NCBI GenBank assembly: GCA_002502625.1
Contig: DAPV01000098.1
Coordinates: forward strand, 1 to 38,379
Source: Euryarchaeota archaeon UBA125
GTDB lineage: Archaea; Thermoplasmatota; Poseidoniia; Poseidoniales; Thalassarchaeaceae
Direction of reading: 5' to 3'
Length of the DNA stretch: 38,379 nt
The notes beneath the pieces are model-generated. The model saw only the letters and a program-made list of their open reading frames with translations. It ran no database searches and was not told where the DNA came from. Both the position numbers and the translations under genes were made by a program. Positions 25,961 through 33,518 of the stretch are shown piece by piece (position 1 is the first letter of the stretch; the number at the start of each line of letters is the position of its first letter).

Positions 25961-28051
25961 ATGGAAGGCGAGCCAGAAGGATTGGTTGAGGATTCTAATT
26001 CTCTTGATCCCAGCGCTCTTGGATTCATGTGTGGGTTAGAAATTCATCAACAATTAAACTCTGGAAAACTCCACTCTAGGCAACCCAGTATGCTCTATGA
26101 ATTGGGAATTGAATCTGTTCCTCCAAATTGGAAACGAGTTGAAAGAAAGCTGAATGCAACATCTGGCGAGTCTGGAACAGTAGACGTAGCTGCCCGGTTT
26201 GAACAAAGAAGAAAGAGATCTTTCGTTTACATTCAATGTCCAAATTCAGGACTGATTGAATTGGATGATGCTCCTCCTTCTGGCTTAGATGATGACGCTT
26301 TAGATATCGCAATGACAATTGCTACACTTCTCGAAATACATCCAGTAGAGGTATTACAAACAATGCGGAAACAAGTAGTAGATGGTTCAAATACATCAGG
26401 ATTTCAAAGAACAACGTTGATCGGAACATCAGGGAAAATCAAAACTGAAAAAGGAGACGTAGGAGTTGATGTTCTACTCCTCGAAGAAGATTCTGCAAGG
26501 AAATTGGATACTCGCTCTACTAAGAATGGTGAACAAGTTGTCTATATTTTAGATCGTTTGGGAATCCCGCTAGTAGAAATTGCAACATCTCCAGATATTA
26601 TCGATCCAGATCATGCAAAGGAAACAGCACGAACAATTGGCTCTCTACTAAGATCTACCCGTTCAGTAAGAAGAGGGTTGGGGACAATTCGTCAAGATCT
26701 AAATGTCTCGATTGCATGTGGAGATAGAGTAGAAATCAAAGGTACACAAGATTTGGAATGGGTGCCTCAAATTATTAGATTAGAAATGGCACGTCAACTT
26801 CATTTTTATCGACTAGCAAATGAATTACGAGCAAATCAGAATCTACCTGCATTGCCAGTTCATCGAAATCAAGATAGTTCCGATGTAGAACAAAAGGTAG
26901 CAGAAAAAGTCAGTCAAATAATTCCATTAAAGTTACACAACGTAACAGATGTATTTGGTGAAAATGAGTCGAAGATGGTCAAGAATATTCTTAATACTGA
27001 AAATAATAATGCTCTAGCTTTGGGTTTATCTCTTCCAGGATTTACTGGAAAACTTGGATCTAAAAAACTAGACAAAAACGGTGCTCAATTACCTCGCTTA
27101 GGTCGTGAACTGGCGAGCGCTGCAAAGCTTGCAGGAGTGAAAGGAATTTTTCATTCGGGTGAACTTCCAGCATACGGTATTTCACAATCTGAAACTGATG
27201 CTTGTAAACAAATCTTGGGAGATTGTTTTGTACTTTGTCTTGCCCCAAAATGGCAAGCAGAACTTGCTTTAGAAGCAGTACATGAAAGGGCGAAACTGGC
27301 ATATCATCGAATTTCACAAGAAGTCCGAAATGTTGTCATCCGTAAGGGTTCACCAGAAGATGGCACAACTACTGCAATGCGCCCCTTACCTGGAAGTGCT
27401 AGGATGTATCCTGAAACAGATGTTCCTGTAAGATTTTTTGATGAAGAAGATTGGGAACGAATTCAATCTAATATGCCTCCGACTGCAGAAGAAAGACTTG
27501 CTAAACTCCAACCTCTTGGTCTTTCAGAAAATCAAATTGAAGCTCTTCTTGGGGCTGAATTGGATGACATTATTCATGATCCATTCGGAGATGGATCTCC
27601 ATTACCTGAAGGAGTTTCGGCAAAAGCATGGACAAGTCTAATTCTTGATAGAACAGTAAGTGAGATCGCATCTGAGGTTGATATTCCTCAAAATGATGTT
27701 CCATATGCATTATTATGTCTAGCTTTAGCATGTAGAGATCAAGGAAATATGACTCGTGAAGGATTAATTCCGCTTTCATCGAAGGCATTGAATCAAGGTG
27801 TATGGCCTACCGATAGAGATGTTATGTTAAGTTGGTTTACAACTACAGCAGAAGAAGATGGATTCAAACCAGCAGACTCGGCAAGTATCGAAACTATTGT
27901 TGATGAAATCCTAGCGGAACGAGCAGATTTCATTGCTGAACGAGGGATGGGTGCTATGGGTCCGCTTATGGGTGTAATTCTTGGAAAACTCGGAAAAGGT
28001 GCTGATGGCAAGAAAGTGTCTGCAATCTTGAAAGAACGGTTGTCAAATTAG
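25961..28051 (+). CDS. gatE: Glutamyl-tRNA(Gln) amidotransferase subunit E
   Basis: 696 residues, longer than the roughly 620-640 usual, in part through an acidic N-terminal leader of about 20 residues. GatDE is the archaea-only enzyme that converts Glu-tRNA(Gln) to Gln-tRNA(Gln). Seen: MCGLEIHQQLNSGKLHSRQPS (family start), FVYIQCPNSGLIELDDAPP, DRLGIPLVEIATSPDIIDP, RRGLGTIRQDLNVSI and RVEIKGTQDLEWVP in the GatB/E cradle. An AspRS-like (GAD) insertion spans about 285-440 and includes GVKGIFHSGELPAYGIS. A helical YqeY-like tail ends in GPLMGVILGKLGKGADGKKVS. The partner gatD is not in the window. Confidence 0.96.
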   Translation: MEGEPEGLVEDSNSLDPSALGFMCGLEIHQQLNSGKLHSRQPSMLYELGIESVPPNWKRVERKLNATSGESGTVDVAARFEQRRKRSFVYIQCPNSGLIELDDAPPSGLDDDALDIAMTIATLLEIHPVEVLQTMRKQVVDGSNTSGFQRTTLIGTSGKIKTEKGDVGVDVLLLEEDSARKLDTRSTKNGEQVVYILDRLGIPLVEIATSPDIIDPDHAKETARTIGSLLRSTRSVRRGLGTIRQDLNVSIACGDRVEIKGTQDLEWVPQIIRLEMARQLHFYRLANELRANQNLPALPVHRNQDSSDVEQKVAEKVSQIIPLKLHNVTDVFGENESKMVKNILNTENNNALALGLSLPGFTGKLGSKKLDKNGAQLPRLGRELASAAKLAGVKGIFHSGELPAYGISQSETDACKQILGDCFVLCLAPKWQAELALEAVHERAKLAYHRISQEVRNVVIRKGSPEDGTTTAMRPLPGSARMYPETDVPVRFFDEEDWERIQSNMPPTAEERLAKLQPLGLSENQIEALLGAELDDIIHDPFGDGSPLPEGVSAKAWTSLILDRTVSEIASEVDIPQNDVPYALLCLALACRDQGNMTREGLIPLSSKALNQGVWPTDRDVMLSWFTTTAEEDGFKPADSASIETIVDEILAERADFIAERGMGAMGPLMGVILGKLGKGADGKKVSAILKERLSN

Positions 28052-28090
28052 TGTCAAATTGATAAACCTGCCATTGTGCGGTAGATTTCC

Positions 28091-28558
28091 ATGAAAAGTA
28101 AACAATGTACTCTCGCTGTTGGAATAATCTTGATTTTTACATCTGCATTAGCTGGATGTGTTCAAGAGGCTGAACCTTTACCACTAACAGAAGAAGAAAT
28201 TGGTGAGTGGAGTGTTGTAGTAACAATCAATTTTGCAGACAGAGGAAATGAGACGGCAAATCTCGAAGATAGATTGACAAACGGAACAATTACTTTTGAT
28301 CCAGTAATGGTTTCTAACAACACTTCTGCATATCGAGTAATGGAAGCATTGCAACTAAGAGAAAATTTCTCTATTGATGTGACATATTATGTTGGAATGG
28401 GAGCCTTCATTCATACAATTGATGGTGTCGCAGGCGCCGCAGACTATTCCACATGGTGGGGATTCACTGAAAATGGAGAAATGGCATCTCTAGGACCATC
28501 AAGTCTGATGATTACTTCCAACACAACTCTTGGATGGATCTTGACTGATGGGTCATGA
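28091..28558 (+). CDS. DUF4430-domain lipoprotein (probable cobamide-binding partner of the ECF transporter)
   Basis: 155 residues. Signal peptide with lipobox ALAGC, so C23 would carry the lipid and hold it on the outer membrane face. Residues about 85-155 (SAYRVMEAL, MGAFIHTIDGVAGAADYSTWWGF, SLGPSSLMI, LGWILT) fit DUF4430, a domain related to the C-terminal ligand-binding part of transcobalamin and found in many bacterial surface proteins. Next gene, 78 bases on, is an ECF S component; this pairing suggests it captures a vitamin, most likely a B12 form (inference). The SD is not obvious before the ATG at 28091. Confidence 0.75.
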   Translation: MKSKQCTLAVGIILIFTSALAGCVQEAEPLPLTEEEIGEWSVVVTINFADRGNETANLEDRLTNGTITFDPVMVSNNTSAYRVMEALQLRENFSIDVTYYVGMGAFIHTIDGVAGAADYSTWWGFTENGEMASLGPSSLMITSNTTLGWILTDGS

Positions 28559-28636
28559 CCTCGTCTTGAGAATAATGATTAAAGAAATTTAATCCAATCG
28601 GAATCGCTTAATGCCGTTCCCGGTTCAGGTGAAGAT

Positions 28637-29299
28637 ATGCTCGGTCTACATGCACTCGGTTTGTCTCCTGAGAGTGTTCTATTTATCGAGATGATTTTAG
28701 TGTGTTCTGCCTTATTTGCTATTTTTGGAGGCGATAGAGAAAATAGAACTCAAAAAGCAGTTGTTTGGAGTTTTGGAATTGTAGTAGCATTGGCATTAGG
28801 GCGTATTATCCTTGGACAAATTCCGAACGTACAACCTGTCACTATTGGATTATTACTTGTAGGAGCAATCTATGGAGTTAGAAAGGGAATAGGAATTGCT
28901 ATTCTTGTTACTATTCTATCTAATATCTATCTTGGATCGGGAATGTGGACATTATTCCAAGCAGGAGCTTGGTCAATAGTCGCAGTTGGAGGATATATGG
29001 CTGCAAATCAATTCATCAAAGATGAGAAATTAATGATTGGACGTTTGATGATTGCAGGATTTATTGCAGCGTTTGTTTTCAATTATCTTGTCTCTCTATC
29101 TGTATTGATTGCAGATCCAAGCTTAGGTGTATTGATTGCATATCTAATCACAGGATTGCCATTTGATCTTCTTCACGCTGCTGGAAATATCGTCATTGCA
29201 ATTACTCTTGGTCCTTCGATGCACAATTTGCTTTCACGCTCATTGTCTCCAACCAATATATCTATCAGGAGTAGTGCTAATGAGTCCCGAGTTGAATGA
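28637..29299 (+). CDS. ECF transporter S component (CbrT-like, probable B12 uptake)
   Basis: 220 residues with about six hydrophobic segments. The pattern IPNVQPVTIGLLLVGAIYG, then LSNIYLGSGMWTLFQAGAWS and LITGLPFDLLHAAGNIVIA, is characteristic of an ECF substrate-binding (S) subunit of the kind linked to cobalamin or related vitamins. S subunits work with shared EcfA and EcfT proteins, which are not in this window, so the energising module lies elsewhere or is shared. A clean AGGTGA sits 4 bases before the ATG. The 3' end overlaps pth2 if that gene starts at 29280. Confidence 0.82.
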   Translation: MLGLHALGLSPESVLFIEMILVCSALFAIFGGDRENRTQKAVVWSFGIVVALALGRIILGQIPNVQPVTIGLLLVGAIYGVRKGIGIAILVTILSNIYLGSGMWTLFQAGAWSIVAVGGYMAANQFIKDEKLMIGRLMIAGFIAAFVFNYLVSLSVLIADPSLGVLIAYLITGLPFDLLHAAGNIVIAITLGPSMHNLLSRSLSPTNISIRSSANESRVE

Positions 29300-29651
29300 T
29301 TCTTCATCAACAATGGTCCTAGTTGTTCGTTCTGATTTGAAATTGAGTTCAGGGAAAATAGTTGCTCAAACTGGCCATGCTGCAGTTGAAGTTGCACTAA
29401 AAGCCAAGCGGAATGAAGCAGATTTGTTAGCTAGATGGAGAAGTGAGGGAGCAAGAAAAATAGCGCTTAAAGTTCCGGATGAGGATACACTAAAACAACT
29501 GTACAGAGAAGCAACGGATGCTGGACTTGTTACTTATTTAGTGAAGGATGCCGGACATACTGAAATACCTCCAGGGACACTAACAGTAGTGGGTATTCTA
29601 GGACCAAGAAGATCTGTGGATATTTTAGTTGGAGAATTATCTCTACTGTAA
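29280..29651 (+). CDS. pth2: Peptidyl-tRNA hydrolase, archaeal/eukaryotic type (Pth2)
   Basis: 123 residues from ATG 29280. A start at 29313 (MVLVVRSDLKLSSG) would avoid the 20-base overlap with the ECF gene and is closer to the usual family N-terminus. It releases tRNA from prematurely dropped peptidyl-tRNA. Motifs: VVRSDLKLSSGKIVAQTGHAAV, KVPDEDTLKQLYREATDAGLVTYLVKDAGHTEIPPGTLTVVGILGP, all diagnostic of Pth2. Convergent with GMP reductase 16 bases away. Confidence 0.95.
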   Translation: MSPELNDSSSTMVLVVRSDLKLSSGKIVAQTGHAAVEVALKAKRNEADLLARWRSEGARKIALKVPDEDTLKQLYREATDAGLVTYLVKDAGHTEIPPGTLTVVGILGPRRSVDILVGELSLL

Positions 29652-29667
29652 AAATATTCATTCATAT

Positions 29668-30720
29668 CTATTCTTCAACATTGAACCGTTGATACACTTC
29701 ATTTGTGGTACGAGTAACTCGAATGAAAGTTGTGCACTTTGGTAAATCCTTGATTCGTCTGGCTCCAACATATGAGCATGCAGATCTCACTCCTCCTAAT
29801 ATTGCCTGTACTGTTTCTTCTAATCCTCCTCGATATGGTACTCTAACTTCCTTACCTTCTGGAGCCCGATGTTTTGCAATCTCTCCATAATACTCTTGCA
29901 TTGCTTTTGCAGAAGACATGCCATAGAATGACTTGTACTTCTTACCATTTTCTCCTTCTACCAATTCTCCTCCAGATTCATCATGTCCAGCTAACATTCC
30001 TCCAAGCATGACGAAATCAGCACCAGCTGAAAATGCCTTAGCAACATCACCAGGAGAAGAACATCCTCCGTCGGCCATAACATGACCTCCCAGACCGTGA
30101 GCAGCGTCTGCACATTCTGAAATTGCAGAGAGTTGAGGGTAACCTACACCAGCCACCTTTCTCGTTGTGCATACTGACCCTGGTCCAATTCCTACCTTCA
30201 CGACATCTGCCCCTGCTAGAATTAATGCCTCTGTCATTTCTCTAGTTGCTACATTTCCAGCTATCACAATAGAATCAGGGAAGTTCATTCTAACTTCCTT
30301 GATGTAATCCAAAAATATCTCTCTATAACCATTAGCAACATCAACACAGATCATCGAAATTTCCTTACTTGTAGACATCTTCTTCTTGAGCAAGTCTAAA
30401 CTATTCTCAGTAGAACCACATGTTATTGCTACAAAATTTGGGTCTACATTATCATTCCAAGCTTCTGAACACTGCTTTGTTGAATAAAATTTCTGAAGAC
30501 ATGTTAACATACTATGATTTTGAAGTACTTTAGCTACTCCAAAAACCCCAGTAGTATCCATGTTTGCTGCAACAATTGGAACTCCTGTCCAAGTTCTATT
30601 TGAATGTCTAAATTTGAATTCACGAATCAAAGTAACATCAGATCTAGAGACTAAGGTACTACGCTTAGGTCTGATAAGTACGTCATCAAATGTTAGCTTC
30701 AAATCTTGCTCTATACGCAT
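29668..30720 (-). CDS. guaC: GMP reductase
   Basis: 350 residues from the ATG at 30720 (MRIEQDLKLTFDDVLIRPKRSTL matches the usual GuaC start; a GTG ten codons upstream is unlikely). It reduces GMP to IMP with NADPH. Distinguished from IMP dehydrogenase by the missing CBS domains and by the GMPR-type N-terminus and tail (SFYGMSSAKAMQEYYG). Catalytic loop VGIGPGSVCTTRKVAGVGYPQ contains the active Cys; VMADGGCSSPGDVAKAFSAGADFVMLGG follows. The gene is uncommon in archaea as far as I know. It is separated from the ABA4-like gene by 42 bases on the same strand. Confidence 0.93.
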   Translation of the reverse strand: MRIEQDLKLTFDDVLIRPKRSTLVSRSDVTLIREFKFRHSNRTWTGVPIVAANMDTTGVFGVAKVLQNHSMLTCLQKFYSTKQCSEAWNDNVDPNFVAITCGSTENSLDLLKKKMSTSKEISMICVDVANGYREIFLDYIKEVRMNFPDSIVIAGNVATREMTEALILAGADVVKVGIGPGSVCTTRKVAGVGYPQLSAISECADAAHGLGGHVMADGGCSSPGDVAKAFSAGADFVMLGGMLAGHDESGGELVEGENGKKYKSFYGMSSAKAMQEYYGEIAKHRAPEGKEVRVPYRGGLEETVQAILGGVRSACSYVGARRIKDLPKCTTFIRVTRTTNEVYQRFNVEE

Positions 30721-30762
30721 TGGAACCTTACCTATCGAACGAAGGTGCACTTAAGAGAATTC

Positions 30763-31188
30763 TTATTTTCTATTCAGTAGAACATGGAGCAGTAAACCCA
30801 CAGGCATCAACATTACACCAAAGAATACAATAATTCTGAGACGATTTACACCGATTTCATTTTCCACAGCTTTTCTCCACATCCATCTGGTAGCCATAAT
30901 ATCGCCTGCAACAAAATGCGCCCATGCAAGTACTGTACCTGTTTCGGTCCCAAGTAATGCTACCATCGTGTCGAAAAAGTCTGCAGGGTTTCCAATAAAT
31001 AAGTCGATAAGACCATTCGGATTGAGAATAGTAGCGAATAACCATACTGCCAAAGGACCTATGAAAAGTAGATTTCCTTCAAGCCATTTATTTGTTCTAT
31101 CAGAAAATGGTTCAACCAACATTAACATCCAAAAAGGTCCTACCCAAATAGTCGAAAACATAAACAATGCTACATTCAAAAGTTCCAT
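30763..31188 (-). CDS. ABA4-like (DUF4281) membrane protein
   Basis: 141 residues with four hydrophobic segments. The pattern NVALFMFSTIWVGPFWMLMLVEP, then LLGTETGTVLAWAHFVAGDIMATRWMW and FFGVMLMPVGLLLHVLL, matches the ABA4-like family (DUF4281), named after a plant protein needed to make the carotenoid neoxanthin. Bacterial members are widespread but little studied. It lies at the end of an operon-like run after crtI and a thioredoxin-like lipoprotein, with its ATG abutting the stop of that gene, which gives real contextual support for a carotenoid role. Confidence 0.8.
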   Translation of the reverse strand: MELLNVALFMFSTIWVGPFWMLMLVEPFSDRTNKWLEGNLLFIGPLAVWLFATILNPNGLIDLFIGNPADFFDTMVALLGTETGTVLAWAHFVAGDIMATRWMWRKAVENEIGVNRLRIIVFFGVMLMPVGLLLHVLLNRK

Positions 31189-31800
31189 CTAATCACCTAA
31201 TTCCTCAATAATTTTATCAATTTCTTGAATTTCTAATTCATCATAATAATATGATTCAGCTTTCCAAATAACCTCAGCTTGTTGATTAATAAAAAATAGA
31301 GAGGGGGTTCTAGGGTTATCAAATGCCTCAGATATAGATTCACTGAGTATCATACCCGTATCAAGATTAATTGCTCTAGAATTAGCATCAGGAACAAGAA
31401 TTGGCCAAGGGGTATACTCTGAACTACTTTGATTTCCATAAACTTCCATCATTGACTCTGAATCCTCAAACTCAATATATCGATGAATTGTCAATAATTG
31501 CAATTCGTTACTATCATTCCAGCGATTATAATGGCCCTCATCAATAATATTCTGAGTCCAATTATGACATCCACCACAATGGGGACTGACCCACATTAGT
31601 AAGACTGCGGAAGTACGCAATTGATCATCTAGATTGATCGTAGCACCAAGATCTTCTGAGCGATCAAGTGTAGGACTTTCAAACACAATTCGAAGAGGTT
31701 CTTCTTGTATGTCTGAAGAAATTTCTATATCTTCTCCCCAGCCTAAGCAACCAGATGTTGGGATAAGAAATACGATAGAAATCCACAAACTAAATTTCAT
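31189..31800 (-). CDS. Thioredoxin-like lipoprotein
   Basis: 203 residues from the ATG at 31800; a longer frame would run into crtI. The N-terminus MKFSLWISIVFLIPTSGC is a short lipoprotein signal with C18 in the lipobox. A thioredoxin-like region follows, with VSPHCGGCHNW (C75 and C78) after a hydrophobic strand (AVLLMW), and later TPSLFFINQQAEVIWKAES, the cis-Pro equivalent strand of TlpA/AhpC-like proteins. The likely role is outer-face redox or thiol chemistry. It starts 4 bases after the crtI stop and is followed directly by the ABA4-like gene. Confidence 0.75.
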   Translation of the reverse strand: MKFSLWISIVFLIPTSGCLGWGEDIEISSDIQEEPLRIVFESPTLDRSEDLGATINLDDQLRTSAVLLMWVSPHCGGCHNWTQNIIDEGHYNRWNDSNELQLLTIHRYIEFEDSESMMEVYGNQSSSEYTPWPILVPDANSRAINLDTGMILSESISEAFDNPRTPSLFFINQQAEVIWKAESYYYDELEIQEIDKIIEELGD

Positions 31801-31804
31801 AATA

Positions 31805-33403
31805 TCACTGAGAAGCAGAAACACCATCAGGAGAACGGCGAATATTAGTACGTTTCTTTTCAAGAGGATGTGTTTGGTCAGGGAACCACGTGTTCACTCC
31901 ATTCCAATCTGCGTTGATTCCAAGGTCTGCCAAAACCAATTTACTACTAATTCTAGCACTTTCAAAAATAGTTGGCAAACCACTACCTGGATGAGTACCT
32001 CCACCAACAAGATACATATTTTCAAATTCTTCAAATCGATTTTGAGGACGGCGCCAAAGCATCTGGTCGAGGCTATGAGCTAAATTGAAAACGGCCCCAC
32101 GATAAATATCAGAAGCACCCCAATCATCTGGAGTCATGATTGTTTCAGATACAATATGGTCTCGAATATCATCATATCCTAATTTTCCGAGTTGATCAAG
32201 AATTAATTCACGATATTCTGATTTGATATCATCCCAAACAATTGATTCATCAGTATTTGGAACTGGCACTAATACGTAAACTGTAGAATGGCCTTCAGGA
32301 GCAAGTGAAGGGTCAGTAATACAAGCATTTTGAACATATACTGAAGGATCAGCCCAAGATACCTGATGATGAGTTATTTCTTTCAAGTTATTCTCATAGT
32401 CTTTCGAGGCGTAAATCTGGTGATGAGGCAAATCATACATTTTGTCAATACCAAGATAAAGCATAAATGTAGAACATGAATATGCTTTCTTTGACAATTT
32501 TTTATCTGTCCACTTCTTACGTTTCTTATCAGGAACCATCGTAGACATAGCATGAGCGAAATCAGCATTCACTACTATTTTGTCAGCTGTAAGAACTTCA
32601 TCTCCGATACGTACGCCTGTTACTTTCTTTCCTTGGAAGACCAATTCATCAACTGTAGAATCTAATCGAATATTTACTCCCATTTCTTCTGCGATTTCTG
32701 CCATCCTCGCGGTAATAGAACCAAGACCTCCTTTAGCGTGAAAGATGCCATGCTCATACTCTAAAAATGCGAGAATTGTGAATAAAGAAGGAGCATGAAA
32801 GGGTGACATTCCGAGATATTTTGTTTGGAAAGACATGGCAAGACGAACTCTTTCATCATCGAATAATCTAGAAAGATCTCCTGCTACACTCGACCAAGGT
32901 TTCAGAATTCTAGATACACGTATAGCCCTCTTTGTGAATATATTTGATATTCCTGTCCAAGGAGTTTGCAAACATGCCTTGGATACGTCTAGTTTCCTTC
33001 TATTCTCAATGACATATTTCTTGAATCCTTCAGCATTTGAATCTCCAGCTAACTCACGGATTCGTTCTGTCATCAAATCTAAATCACTAGTAGCATCAAT
33101 TGATCCTCCTGCTCCGTACACTAATCGATATGAAGGATCTAGCGGCATTAGCCCTAATTCTTCATGAGCATCTCTACCAATAGCTTGGAAGATTTCTTCA
33201 ATTACTTCTGGATAATGGAAAAAGGTTGGGCCCCTATCAAATTTGTACCCATCTTTTTCAATAATTCTAGTTCTTCCCCCAACAGCATCTGCCTTCTCTA
33301 CTACTGTAACATCTACTCCTGAATGTTGTAGCAATAAGGCACTCGCAAGTCCACCTGGACCTGCCCCGACAATCAATGCAGAAGGTCTTCCCACCTGAGA
33401 CAT
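31805..33403 (-). CDS. crtI: Phytoene desaturase (CrtI type)
   Basis: 532 residues from the ATG at 33403. An upstream ATG at 33427 adds eight residues but lies inside the TATA box, so 33403 is favoured. FAD-dependent introduction of double bases in phytoene toward lycopene or related carotenes. The N-terminus ALIVGAGPGGLASALLLQHSG, then VGGRTRIIEKDGYKFDRGPTFF, is CrtI-like, and the C-terminus has MYLVGGGTHPGSGLPTIFESARISSKLVL, the hallmark bacterial CrtI end. Middle segment FQTKYLGMSPFHAPSLFTILAFLEYEHGIFHAKGG is also typical. No crtB or crtE is in the window. Carotenoids would serve photoprotection or retinal synthesis (inference). Confidence 0.93.
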   Translation of the reverse strand: MSQVGRPSALIVGAGPGGLASALLLQHSGVDVTVVEKADAVGGRTRIIEKDGYKFDRGPTFFHYPEVIEEIFQAIGRDAHEELGLMPLDPSYRLVYGAGGSIDATSDLDLMTERIRELAGDSNAEGFKKYVIENRRKLDVSKACLQTPWTGISNIFTKRAIRVSRILKPWSSVAGDLSRLFDDERVRLAMSFQTKYLGMSPFHAPSLFTILAFLEYEHGIFHAKGGLGSITARMAEIAEEMGVNIRLDSTVDELVFQGKKVTGVRIGDEVLTADKIVVNADFAHAMSTMVPDKKRKKWTDKKLSKKAYSCSTFMLYLGIDKMYDLPHHQIYASKDYENNLKEITHHQVSWADPSVYVQNACITDPSLAPEGHSTVYVLVPVPNTDESIVWDDIKSEYRELILDQLGKLGYDDIRDHIVSETIMTPDDWGASDIYRGAVFNLAHSLDQMLWRRPQNRFEEFENMYLVGGGTHPGSGLPTIFESARISSKLVLADLGINADWNGVNTWFPDQTHPLEKKRTNIRRSPDGVSASQ

Positions 33404-33423
33404 AACTCTAACCAGTAATAATA

Positions 33424-33432
33424 GCATATAAG
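33424..33432 (-). promoter_or_regulatory. TATA box of crtI; supports leaderless start at 33403
   Basis: The minus strand reads CTTATATGC, centred about 25 bases before the ATG at 33403. In archaea the TATA box sits near -26, which would put transcription start at or within a base or two of that ATG, giving a leaderless mRNA. This is the clearest TATA box in the window. Confidence 0.6.
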
Positions 33433-33518
33433 TCGGCGTTTTTTACCGTCAATTTTCTTGGCCTAATTTATCGAGAAAAAAAACGAACCTCCAATACAGA
33501 AGATTCCTTCGTAGGTTT

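Noticed and set aside
28559..28636. Possible cobalamin riboswitch ahead of the ECF S gene
   Set aside because: The gap is only 78 bases, shows no B12-box-like segment, and has a simple Shine-Dalgarno site. Such riboswitches are also hardly known in archaea.
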